Assembly (NCBI GenBank): GCA_946614255.1
Contig: CAMOGS010000044.1
Location: forward strand, 1-12,729
DNA from: UBA3871 sp002392265
Lineage (GTDB): Bacteria > Bacillota > Clostridia > Peptostreptococcales > Anaerovoracaceae
Length of the DNA stretch: 12,729 nt
Direction: 5' to 3'
Shown in pieces: positions 1-5,168 of the stretch; position 1 is the stretch's first letter, and each line of letters begins with the position of its first letter. Under the pieces are notes generated by a model. It was not told the origin of the DNA, did not search any database, and saw nothing but the letters and a program-made list of their open reading frames with translations. A program made the translations under genes and the position numbers.

Positions 1-135
1 ACAGAAGCTGAAAGAGATGCAGACAGGTTACCTGCGGGAAAACTACGGGTTTCAACATCAAGAAAGCAGCGCAGGTTTTATTGTGTTATTGAGTCGCCAA
101 ATGAACCGGCAGGGAAATCCGCAAATGACAATTGA
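1..135 (+). CDS. 3' end of an unrecognised ORF (partial)
   Basis: An open frame enters from the left edge and ends at TGA 133-135, giving 44 visible residues. It contains LPAGKLRVS (residues 10-18) followed by RRFYCV (24-29). From memory this resembles a short C-terminal pattern (LPxGxLRVS, then a basic stretch and FY) in uncharacterised Clostridia proteins that sit next to small helix-turn-helix genes; I cannot name the family or function. The downstream HTH gene is in the same reading frame, separated by this TGA and seven codons. Frame 2 is also open across this stretch, so the frame choice rests only on the motif and the neighbour. A non-functional remnant is possible. Confidence 0.35.
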   Translation, partial: TEAERDADRLPAGKLRVSTSRKQRRFYCVIESPNEPAGKSANDN

Positions 136-156
136 CAATATGCAAATGGCGAAGCA

Positions 157-345
157 GTGTCGACTCCATTTGACGGGCTTATCGCGTTCACTGATGCGAC
201 GGAGCTATGGGGGCTTAACGAAAGCACTATAAGAAAAGCAATCTCCTATGGTAAGTTGGCAAAAGGTATAGATGCTTGTAAGTATGGGAATCAGTGGATT
301 GTCTCTGTCGCAGCTATGAAGCGGGAGTATGGGGAGCCGGTTTGA
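157..345 (+). CDS. small helix-turn-helix domain protein
   Basis: A 62-aa protein starting at GTG 157. Residues 10-34 (from AFTDATELWGL to RKAISYGKL) have the spacing of a helix-turn-helix: a helix, a turn at WGLNES, and a recognition-like helix STIRKAISYG. A lysine/aromatic tail (KYGNQWIVS) and a final helix AAMKREYG follow. This is the pattern of short HTH_17/excisionase-like proteins of Clostridia, probably DNA-binding; the target is unknown. No in-frame ATG lies nearby and no clear Shine-Dalgarno precedes GTG 157, so the start is uncertain; translation may be coupled to the upstream ORF. Its TGA stop lies in the loop of the following terminator. Confidence 0.6.
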   Translation: MSTPFDGLIAFTDATELWGLNESTIRKAISYGKLAKGIDACKYGNQWIVSVAAMKREYGEPV

Positions 346-358
346 TAACCGGCTTTTT
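335..358 (+). terminator. intrinsic terminator after the HTH gene
   Basis: AGCCGGTT (335-342) and AACCGGCT (347-354) form a perfect 8-bp stem with a 4-nt TGAT loop, followed by a T run (354-358). The loop holds the stop codon of the HTH gene. It separates that gene from the downstream operon promoter. Confidence 0.85.
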
Positions 359-366
359 ATTTATAC

Positions 367-395
367 TTGAAATCGGTGAGATAAGGGTATATAAT
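367..395 (+). promoter_or_regulatory. sigma-A type promoter of the methyltransferase/DUF6110/ATPase operon
   Basis: TTGAAA (367-372) and TATAAT (390-395) are separated by exactly 17 bp. The -10 is perfect and the -35 differs at one position. The expected transcription start is near 402, at the left edge of the first dyad, so a protein bound there could block initiation. The promoter lies just after the upstream terminator, so the three following genes should form an independent transcription unit. Confidence 0.75.
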
Positions 396-402
396 AAATA
401 TG

Positions 403-418
403 GTTAGCGAAAGCTAAC
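403..418. promoter_or_regulatory. 16-bp dyad 1 (GTTAGC-GAAA-GCTAAC), likely operator
   Basis: Perfect 6-bp inverted repeat GTTAGC/GCTAAC around GAAA, at the predicted transcription start. An identical-arm dyad lies 33 bp downstream, about three helical turns, so both would face the same side of the DNA. The GGTTAG...CTAAC arms recall DtxR/IdeR-type metal repressor sites, although the classical site has a 1-bp centre. As RNA it would fold into a hairpin with a GAAA tetraloop, so a 5'-end stabiliser is the alternative. Confidence 0.55.
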
Positions 419-435
419 TTTATCTATGGACATGC

Positions 436-451
436 GTTAGCACAGGCTAAC
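436..451. promoter_or_regulatory. 16-bp dyad 2 (GTTAGC-ACAG-GCTAAC), likely operator
   Basis: Same perfect arms as dyad 1, with a different 4-bp centre (ACAG). Conserved arms with changed centre and flanks suggest selection for protein binding to the arms. GGTTAGC at 402-408 can also pair with GCTAACC at 446-452, so an alternative long-range RNA pairing exists. Confidence 0.5.
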
Positions 452-497
452 CGGTCTGTATCAGATTACTTTATATTAGAATCGCAAGGTAAATGAT

Positions 498-1151
498 ATG
501 ACGGATAAGGATTACAAAAAGCTATCTATTTCAGAGTTCTCAAAGGCCGCAGAGCAGTATGAAACAAATCAAGCCGGTGTTTATAAGATGTGCAAAAAGG
601 ATTATCCTGATGTGCTGGCAGAACTTGAGAAAGAGGAATTTACGGATTTGCTGGACTGCGGTTGCGGCACCGCTCCTATAATATCTCTTCTGAAAGAAAA
701 GTATCCTGACAAGCATTACACAGGAATAGATCTCACGCCCAAAATGATTGAGGTCGCAAAGGCAAAGGGAATGGAGGGCGTCAACCTGGTCGTGGGAGAT
801 TGTGAAAAGCTGCCGTTTGCGGACAATTCTTTTGATGTGGTGATTTGCTGCCAAAGCTTTCACCATTATCCCAACGTTCAGGACTTCTTTGACAGTGTCT
901 GCAGAGTGCTTCGTCCGGGTGGCAGGCTGGTGCTGAGGGATATGACGTCAAACTCCGCATTGGCGCGGTGGTTCATGAATAGAGTGGAGCTGCCTCTTGT
1001 CAATCTTACAGGCCATGGCGATGTTCATGTCTACGGCAAGGAGGAGGTCAGGAGGCTGTGCGCGGTGGCCGGGCTTCAGATGGAGTTGTTTGAAGAACGC
1101 GGCTTTTTCCGAATGCATTGCGTTGCACGAAAGCCGGTTGAATATATTTGA
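498..1151 (+). CDS. class I SAM-dependent methyltransferase
   Basis: A 217-aa Rossmann-fold methyltransferase of the Methyltransf_11 type. Motif I is LLDCGCGTAP (51-60), the acidic ribose-binding motif follows at GIDLTP (76-81), motif II is GDCEKLPFADNSFDVV (100-115) with FHHYP after it (121-125), and VLRPGGRLVLRD (137-148) is the post-motif strand and turn. ATG 498 is supported by AAGG at 486-489 with an 8-nt gap. It is first in a three-gene operon, 20 nt before the DUF6110-like gene. The substrate cannot be read from the sequence. The N-terminal helix is typical of small-molecule or quinone-type methyltransferases, but a role linked to the metal ATPase locus is the better contextual guess. 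The fold is certain, the function unknown. Confidence 0.85.
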   Translation: MTDKDYKKLSISEFSKAAEQYETNQAGVYKMCKKDYPDVLAELEKEEFTDLLDCGCGTAPIISLLKEKYPDKHYTGIDLTPKMIEVAKAKGMEGVNLVVGDCEKLPFADNSFDVVICCQSFHHYPNVQDFFDSVCRVLRPGGRLVLRDMTSNSALARWFMNRVELPLVNLTGHGDVHVYGKEEVRRLCAVAGLQMELFEERGFFRMHCVARKPVEYI

Positions 1152-1171
1152 ATCAAGGAAGGAGAAAAAAT

Positions 1172-1471
1172 ATGAAATTCAGTAAGTTGAGCACTTTTGC
1201 GGGAGGCGTATTATTTGGAACCGCCGGAATCAAGATTTTAGGAAGCAAGGATGCTAAAAAAGCGTACGTTCATTTTACTGCGGCGGCACTGCGCGCAAAG
1301 GACGAGACAATAAAGCAAGCTACAATTATACAAGAAAACTGTACCGATATTTACGAGGAAGCTAAAAGAATAAACAAAGCAAGAGCAGATAAGGAAAGGG
1401 AAGCAGTAATCGGCGAAAGTGAGGATAAAGCAGAGTGCACAGAGGGCGCAGAAACCGAGCCGGAGAGATAG
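1172..1471 (+). CDS. DUF6110-like small membrane-anchored protein, candidate FezA
   Basis: A 99-aa protein. Residues 5-23 form a Gly-rich hydrophobic segment (FAGGVLFGTAGIKILG) followed by SKDAKK, then a predicted amphipathic helix (about 31-75, AYVHFTAAALRAKD, then QENCTDIYEEAKRINKAR) and an acidic tail (77-99). From memory this matches the Clostridia family DUF6110, commonly found beside heavy-metal P-type ATPases. Small membrane proteins of this kind paired with a P1B-6 ATPase are called FezA in ferrosome clusters; the equivalence is my inference. ATG 1172 is chosen over the upstream in-frame ATG 1148 because a near-perfect AGGAAGGAG (1156-1164) sits 7 nt before it. The stop is 1 nt short of the ATPase start, so the two are tightly coupled. 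Confidence 0.8.
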   Translation: MKFSKLSTFAGGVLFGTAGIKILGSKDAKKAYVHFTAAALRAKDETIKQATIIQENCTDIYEEAKRINKARADKEREAVIGESEDKAECTEGAETEPER

Positions 1472-1472
1472 T

Positions 1473-3569
1473 ATGAAAGCATTTATAAAAAGCGACATGC
1501 CGGGGAGACTTCGTGTACATCTCGACAGACCATGGCTAACAATAAATGAAGCGGATTCATTGCAGTACTACCTGCAGAGCTTTGCCTTTGTTAAAAAAGC
1601 AGTTGTATATGAGCGAACTGCAGATTTAGTTATACTATATTCCGGTGCACGATCGGAAATTTTCAAAATTGTATCGGGATATGAACCAAACAAAATTACA
1701 GTACCGGACAGCTTTTTCGAAAGCTCGGCGCGGCAACTAAACTCGGAGTATTATGGCAACATAGTAACCCGGGTTGCTTGGCATTATGCAAAGAAATTAT
1801 TTTTGCCGCTGCCGATAAGGACTGCCTTAACATGCATAAATTCGGCATATTATATGTGGCGTGGTTTAAAGACTATACCGCAGCACAAATTAAAAGTTGA
1901 GCTTTTGGATGCAATCGCAATCGGTGCATCGATGGCGGTAGAAGACTATTCGACAGCAGCTTCCGTCATGTTTCTTTTGGGAATAGGCGACAAGCTGGAG
2001 GAGTGGACACACAAAAAGTGCGCTTCCGATCTGGCAAGACAGATGTCTCTCAACATAAGCCGTGTGTGGAGAATGAAAGGCGGAAGGGAAGAGCTTATAC
2101 CTGCGGAACTTATCGAAGTGGGCGATTTAATTATTGTGCGAGTCGGCAACATAGTGCCGTTCGACGGTGCAGTGGTAAGTGGCGATGCATTGGTAAATCA
2201 AGCGGCGATGACGGGTGAAGCCATTCCGGTTAAAAAAGAAAAAAATAGCAGTGTGTATGCCGGAACCGTGGTGGAGGAAGGAGAAATCGTTATTCGAGTG
2301 GCGGCAGTAAGCGGTAACGGAAGATACGATAAAATCGTGCGCATGATCGAAGAATCAGAAAAGCTGAAATCTAGCTTAGAAAGCAAAGCGGAGCGCCTGG
2401 CAGACAGGCTGGTGCCGTACACATTGGCTGGTGCCGCACTTGCACTTGCTTTGAGTGGTGACCTTATGAAAGCAACATCAGTGCTGATGGTGGACTATTC
2501 TTGCGCCTTAAAGCTGGCTATGCCGATTTCCGTGCTTTCTGCAATCAGAGAAGCTGGGGAGTGGGGGATTACCGTTAAGGGAGGAAAGTTTCTTGAAGCG
2601 GTGTCCGAAGCGGACATAGTCGTATTCGACAAAACCGGCACACTTACGAAAGCCGAGCCTGCTGTGAAGTCGGTGGTTTCATTTAACGGCGAAGCGGAAG
2701 AGGAATTGTTGCGCGAAGCGGCATGTCTTGAGGAACACTTCCCACACTCTATAGCAAATGCGGTGGTGAAAGCAGCGGCGGACAAGAACTTAACGCATGA
2801 TGAAATTCATACGAACGTAGAATATGTTGTGGCTCATGGAATATCCTCCGAAATCAATGGTTCTGAGGCAGTGATTGGGAGCTATCACTTTGTTTTCGAA
2901 GATGAAGGTGTAGCTTTGCCATTGGGTGCCGAGGCCGCATTCAATGAATTGCCGGATGAATATTCGCATTTGTATTATGCAAAGGACGGAAAATTGGCAG
3001 CGGTTATTCTGATAGAGGACCCTGTACGAGAGGAAGCTGCGGAAACTATAAGCGCCTTACGAGAAATGGGAATAGCTGACATTGTAATGATGACAGGTGA
3101 CAGCGAACGCACAGCTAAAAGGATTGCGGAGAAAGTAGGCGTAGATGAGTATTATGCAGAGGTTATGCCTGAAGGCAAAGCTGCATTTGTAGAGAGTAAA
3201 AAGAAATCCGGGCTAAAGGTAATAATGATTGGCGACGGAATCAATGATTCACCTGCACTTTCGGCTGCCGATGTGGGTATTGCAATAAGCAATGGGGCAG
3301 AAATTGCAAGGCAAATAGCCGATATTACAATTGGATTTGATGAGCTGCGAAACCTGGTAGTATTAAAGAAGCTGAGCGATAGCCTGATGAAGCGAATAAG
3401 GTTTAATTATAAAACCATAGTAGGCTTCAACTCCGGACTAATCGGATTAGGGCTGCTGGGAGTTATTTCTCCTGCGTCGTCGGCGGTTTTGCATAATGCA
3501 TCAACAATTGCGTTGGGATTAAACAGTACTACTAAGCTACTTGCAGAAGATAACACACATACAATATAG
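1473..3569 (+). CDS. P1B-type heavy-metal ATPase, P1B-6-like, candidate ferrosome transporter FezB
   Basis: A 698-aa P-type ATPase. Residues 1-70 look like a ferredoxin-like HMA_2 domain (MPGRLRVHL at 9-17) without CxxC. Membrane segments lie near 109-129, 143-175, 313-330, 333-361 and 646-690. Cytosolic motifs are intact: TGE (247-249), phosphorylated Asp in DKTGT (386-390), the nucleotide-site HFPHS (422-426), TGD (541-543) and GDGIND (587-592). The intramembrane metal motif is YSCALKL (342-348), not CPC, and the last helices read LHNASTIALGLNS, which separates it from the Cu and Zn/Cd groups and fits what I recall of P1B-6, the group of FezB. Substrate is therefore probably iron, possibly another divalent metal. 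ATG 1473 is preferred over the upstream in-frame ATG at 1419, which lies inside the previous gene, because GGAG 1462-1465 is 7 nt before it. Last gene of the operon, ended by a terminator. Confidence 0.88.
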   Translation: MKAFIKSDMPGRLRVHLDRPWLTINEADSLQYYLQSFAFVKKAVVYERTADLVILYSGARSEIFKIVSGYEPNKITVPDSFFESSARQLNSEYYGNIVTRVAWHYAKKLFLPLPIRTALTCINSAYYMWRGLKTIPQHKLKVELLDAIAIGASMAVEDYSTAASVMFLLGIGDKLEEWTHKKCASDLARQMSLNISRVWRMKGGREELIPAELIEVGDLIIVRVGNIVPFDGAVVSGDALVNQAAMTGEAIPVKKEKNSSVYAGTVVEEGEIVIRVAAVSGNGRYDKIVRMIEESEKLKSSLESKAERLADRLVPYTLAGAALALALSGDLMKATSVLMVDYSCALKLAMPISVLSAIREAGEWGITVKGGKFLEAVSEADIVVFDKTGTLTKAEPAVKSVVSFNGEAEEELLREAACLEEHFPHSIANAVVKAAADKNLTHDEIHTNVEYVVAHGISSEINGSEAVIGSYHFVFEDEGVALPLGAEAAFNELPDEYSHLYYAKDGKLAAVILIEDPVREEAAETISALREMGIADIVMMTGDSERTAKRIAEKVGVDEYYAEVMPEGKAAFVESKKKSGLKVIMIGDGINDSPALSAADVGIAISNGAEIARQIADITIGFDELRNLVVLKKLSDSLMKRIRFNYKTIVGFNSGLIGLGLLGVISPASSAVLHNASTIALGLNSTTKLLAEDNTHTI

Positions 3570-3582
3570 GGAATTTAACGTG

Positions 3583-3626
3583 ACGAACGTTCGGCAGTTT
3601 TGCGGCCGCTGAACGTTCGTGTTTTT
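3583..3626 (+). terminator. intrinsic terminator after the ATPase gene
   Basis: The arms at 3583-3595 and 3608-3620 form a 13-bp stem with one G-U pair around a 12-nt loop, followed by a five-T run (3622-3626). It ends the ATPase operon 13 nt after its stop codon and insulates the purine operon promoter. The left arm holds the self-palindrome CGAACGTTCG and the right arm its near copy TGAACGTTCG, whose GAAC cores resemble PurR boxes. Confidence 0.88.
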
Positions 3627-3674
3627 ATGCGAAAATTGGGGAAATTTGGGAGAGAAATGACGAAAAGCGTGAAA

Positions 3675-3718
3675 AAAGGCGAACATTTAATGAAAAGTCG
3701 TTGACTTCGTTCGCAGAG
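3675..3718. promoter_or_regulatory. PurR-box-like inverted pair over the pur promoter
   Basis: AAAGGCGAACATT (3675-3687) matches 11 of 13 positions of the Bacillus PurBox consensus AWWWCCGAACWWT as I recall it. On the opposite strand a weaker copy with core GCGAAC lies at 3706-3718. The boxes are inverted and 18 bp apart, close to the 16-17 bp known for B. subtilis PurR, and the second box overlaps the -35 to -10 spacer. A PurR-type, PRPP-responsive repressor is the natural inference. No purine riboswitch core was seen in the leader. Confidence 0.45.
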
Positions 3719-3729
3719 ATTGGTATCCT
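3701..3729 (+). promoter_or_regulatory. sigma-A type promoter of the pur operon
   Basis: TTGACT (3701-3706) and TATCCT (3724-3729) are spaced by 17 bp, matching consensus at 5 of 6 and 4 of 6 positions. Transcription should start near 3736, leaving a leader of about 100 nt before purE. No other convincing promoter was seen downstream, and the pur gene gaps are short, so this probably drives the whole operon. Confidence 0.65.
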
Positions 3730-3790
3730 AAAAATGTAATCGCAAGTGATTAACTGCGGCAGAATAAAAGTTGTAGTTATATAGACGAGA

Positions 3791-3838
3791 AAGGAGATAA
3801 TCCGGTCGTCAAATGATAATCGGATTATACGCAAAGAT
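3791..3838 (+). promoter_or_regulatory. purE leader: distant Shine-Dalgarno with intervening hairpin
   Basis: The only good ribosome site, AAGGAG (3791-3796), is 42 nt from the purE ATG (3839), far beyond a workable gap. Immediately after it, ATAATCCG (3797-3804) and CGGATTAT (3821-3828) form a perfect 8-bp stem, extendable by a G-U and a U-A pair. Folding removes 32 nt and leaves a 10-nt gap from Shine-Dalgarno to ATG, a normal distance. This is a structure-dependent start as read from the sequence; the only local alternative is a weak AAAG at 3833-3836. Confidence 0.5.
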
Positions 3839-3842
3839 ATGA
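3813..3842 (+). CDS. possible 9-codon leader ORF overlapping purE
   Basis: ATG 3813 opens a 9-residue frame (MIIGLYAKI) whose TGA (3840-3842) overlaps the purE ATG as ATGA, the classic arrangement for translational coupling. AAGGAG lies 16 nt upstream, rather far. This competes with the hairpin-bridging model because its start codon lies in the hairpin. The peptide has no recognisable regulatory codon run. It may be chance. Confidence 0.2.
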   Translation: MIIGLYAKI

Positions 3843-4339
3843 AAAAAGTTGCAATTATCATGGGAAGTGAGAGTGACCTGCCTATCGTGAAGAAGGCTGT
3901 GGACACGCTAGAGGAACTGAGCATCCTATATGAAGTTCATGTATATTCTGCTCACCGCACTCCTGAGGAAGCGAGAGAATTTGCCCTCAGTGCCGAGGGG
4001 AGCGGTTTTGGAGTAATAATAGCTGCAGCAGGCATGGCTGCGCACCTGGCAGGTGCAATCGCTGCGGCGACAACATTACCGGTAATAGGCATTCCGTGTG
4101 CCTCCGGCAAATTGCAAGGCATTGATGCACTTCTTGCGACTGTTCAGATGCCATCGGGAATCCCCGTGGCTACAGTTGCACTTGACGGTGGGGTCAATGC
4201 TGCTTTACTTTCGGCGCAGATTTTGGCACTCGGGGAACCTGAGCTTGCGAGAAAGCTGAAAGAAAAGCGCGAGGCTGCAAAGGCAAAGGTTCTCGAGACA
4301 GACCGAGACATTGCCGAAAAGCTTGCAAACTTTAAATAA
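3839..4339 (+). CDS. purE: PurE, 5-carboxyaminoimidazole ribonucleotide mutase or AIR carboxylase
   Basis: A 166-aa protein of the usual PurE length, making CAIR in the cytosol. It has GSESD (9-13), the catalytic SAHRTP loop (37-42), AAAGMAAHLAGAI (62-74) and the conserved KLQGIDALLATVQMPSGIPV (91-110). No PurK (the ATP-dependent N5-CAIR synthetase that class I PurE needs) occurs in the window, and the loop reads AAHLAGAI where class I enzymes usually have AAHLPGM. A class II enzyme that carboxylates AIR directly is therefore possible. It is first in the pur operon, with an unusual translation start region, and is followed by a repeat cluster before purC. Confidence 0.93.
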   Translation: MKKVAIIMGSESDLPIVKKAVDTLEELSILYEVHVYSAHRTPEEAREFALSAEGSGFGVIIAAAGMAAHLAGAIAAATTLPVIGIPCASGKLQGIDALLATVQMPSGIPVATVALDGGVNAALLSAQILALGEPELARKLKEKREAAKAKVLETDRDIAEKLANFK

Positions 4340-4345
4340 GTTAAT

Positions 4346-4438
4346 AATTTGGGACCTGTCCCCAAATTAGAAAAAAATCCAATTTGGTGCCTGTCCCCAG
4401 ATTGGAAAAAAGGCTAATTTGGTGCCTGTCCCTAAATT
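4346..4438. repeat. repeat cluster A: three 23-bp palindromic units at 35-bp period (purE-purC gap)
   Basis: Units lie at 4346-4368, 4381-4403 and 4416-4438, starting exactly 35 bp apart and separated by 12-bp linkers (agaaaaaaatcc, ggaaaaaaggct). Each begins AATTTGG, has the core CCTGTCCC, and ends AAATT or AGATT, so the outer 7 bases pair as a stem. All three have the same orientation. The second unit is base-for-base identical to 11758-11780 and to the reverse complement of 10253-10275. The cluster fills most of the 118-nt gap, ends just before the purC ribosome site, and has no T run on the coding strand, so it is not an obvious terminator for the operon. Confidence 0.9.
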
Positions 4439-4457
4439 GGAAAAGGAGAGATATAAA

Positions 4458-5144
4458 ATGAAGCTTGTTTACACAGGAAAGACAAAGAACGTTTACGCAC
4501 TTGAAAATGGCAATTATCTTTTAAAGTTCAAAGATGACTGCACCGGCAAGGACGGTGTTTTCGATCCGGGCGAAAATCAGGTAGGACTCACTATTGAGGG
4601 CGTAGGCGATGTAAACCTTCGCATGTCCATTTATTTCTTTGAAAAGATAAACGCTGCAGGTATCCGTACTCACTATGTCAGCGCTAATCTCGACGACACA
4701 ACTATGGAAGTGCTTCCTGCAAAGGTATTCGGCAAGGGCCTTGAGGTAGTTTGCCGCCACAGAGCAGTGGGCAGCTTTTTCAAGCGCTACGGCCAGTATA
4801 TCGAAGAGGGTGCACCTCTCCCTGAATATGTTGAAATGACATTCAAAAACGATGCACTCGGCGACCCGCTCGTTACAAAGGACGGCCTTGTAGTGCTGAA
4901 CGTAATGAACGAAAAGCAGTACGACGACATCAAGGTTATGACTCAGAAAATTACCCGCATTGTTGCTGACGAAATGAAGGCAAGAGGTCTCGAGCTCTAC
5001 GACATCAAGTTTGAATTCGGTTATGACGACAAGGGCGAAGTTATGCTCATCGACGAAATCGCATCCGGCAACATGAGAGTTTACAAGGACGGAAAGTACA
5101 TCGATCCAATGACACTTTCCAAGCTGTTCTTCGAAGCAAAGTAG
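4458..5144 (+). CDS. purC: PurC, SAICAR synthetase (divergent)
   Basis: A 228-aa protein that joins CAIR and aspartate with ATP to give SAICAR. The N-terminal ATP loop reads YTGKTKNVY (5-13), then LLKFKDDCTG (21-30). VCRHRAVGSFFKRYG (98-112) matches the conserved R-x-x-A-x-GSxxKRYG stretch, and LYDIKFEFG (180-188) with LIDEIASGNMR (197-207) matches the metal/ATP segment. Several positions differ from well-studied PurC: the loop is NDALGDP where DDDHRDP-like sequence is usual, and the end of DEIxPD is changed. Family assignment by pattern and operon context is firm; catalytic detail is not. ATG 4458 is chosen because AAAGGAG (4442-4448) precedes it by 9 nt; an upstream GTG at 4419 only extends the frame into a repeat unit. 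Confidence 0.9.
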   Translation: MKLVYTGKTKNVYALENGNYLLKFKDDCTGKDGVFDPGENQVGLTIEGVGDVNLRMSIYFFEKINAAGIRTHYVSANLDDTTMEVLPAKVFGKGLEVVCRHRAVGSFFKRYGQYIEEGAPLPEYVEMTFKNDALGDPLVTKDGLVVLNVMNEKQYDDIKVMTQKITRIVADEMKARGLELYDIKFEFGYDDKGEVMLIDEIASGNMRVYKDGKYIDPMTLSKLFFEAK

Positions 5145-5168
5145 GTACGAAGGGAGAGAAGTACTAGA

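Noticed and set aside
3631..3655. Possible eroded repeat unit (AAATTGGGG then AAATTTGGG)
   Set aside because: It lacks the ACAGG/CCTGT core and any 35-bp partner, so the resemblance is too weak.
3730..3838. Purine (guanine/adenine) riboswitch in the purE leader
   Set aside because: I could not find the conserved core or the three-way junction pairing, and the leader is short with no terminator before purE.
4346..4438. CRISPR-like array (regular repeats and spacers)
   Set aside because: The spacers are only 12 bp, low-complexity and near-identical, units change orientation between arrays, and no cas gene is visible.
4419..4457. GTG start extending PurC by 13 residues
   Set aside because: The extension is repeat-derived sequence, and the good ribosome site lies between it and ATG 4458.
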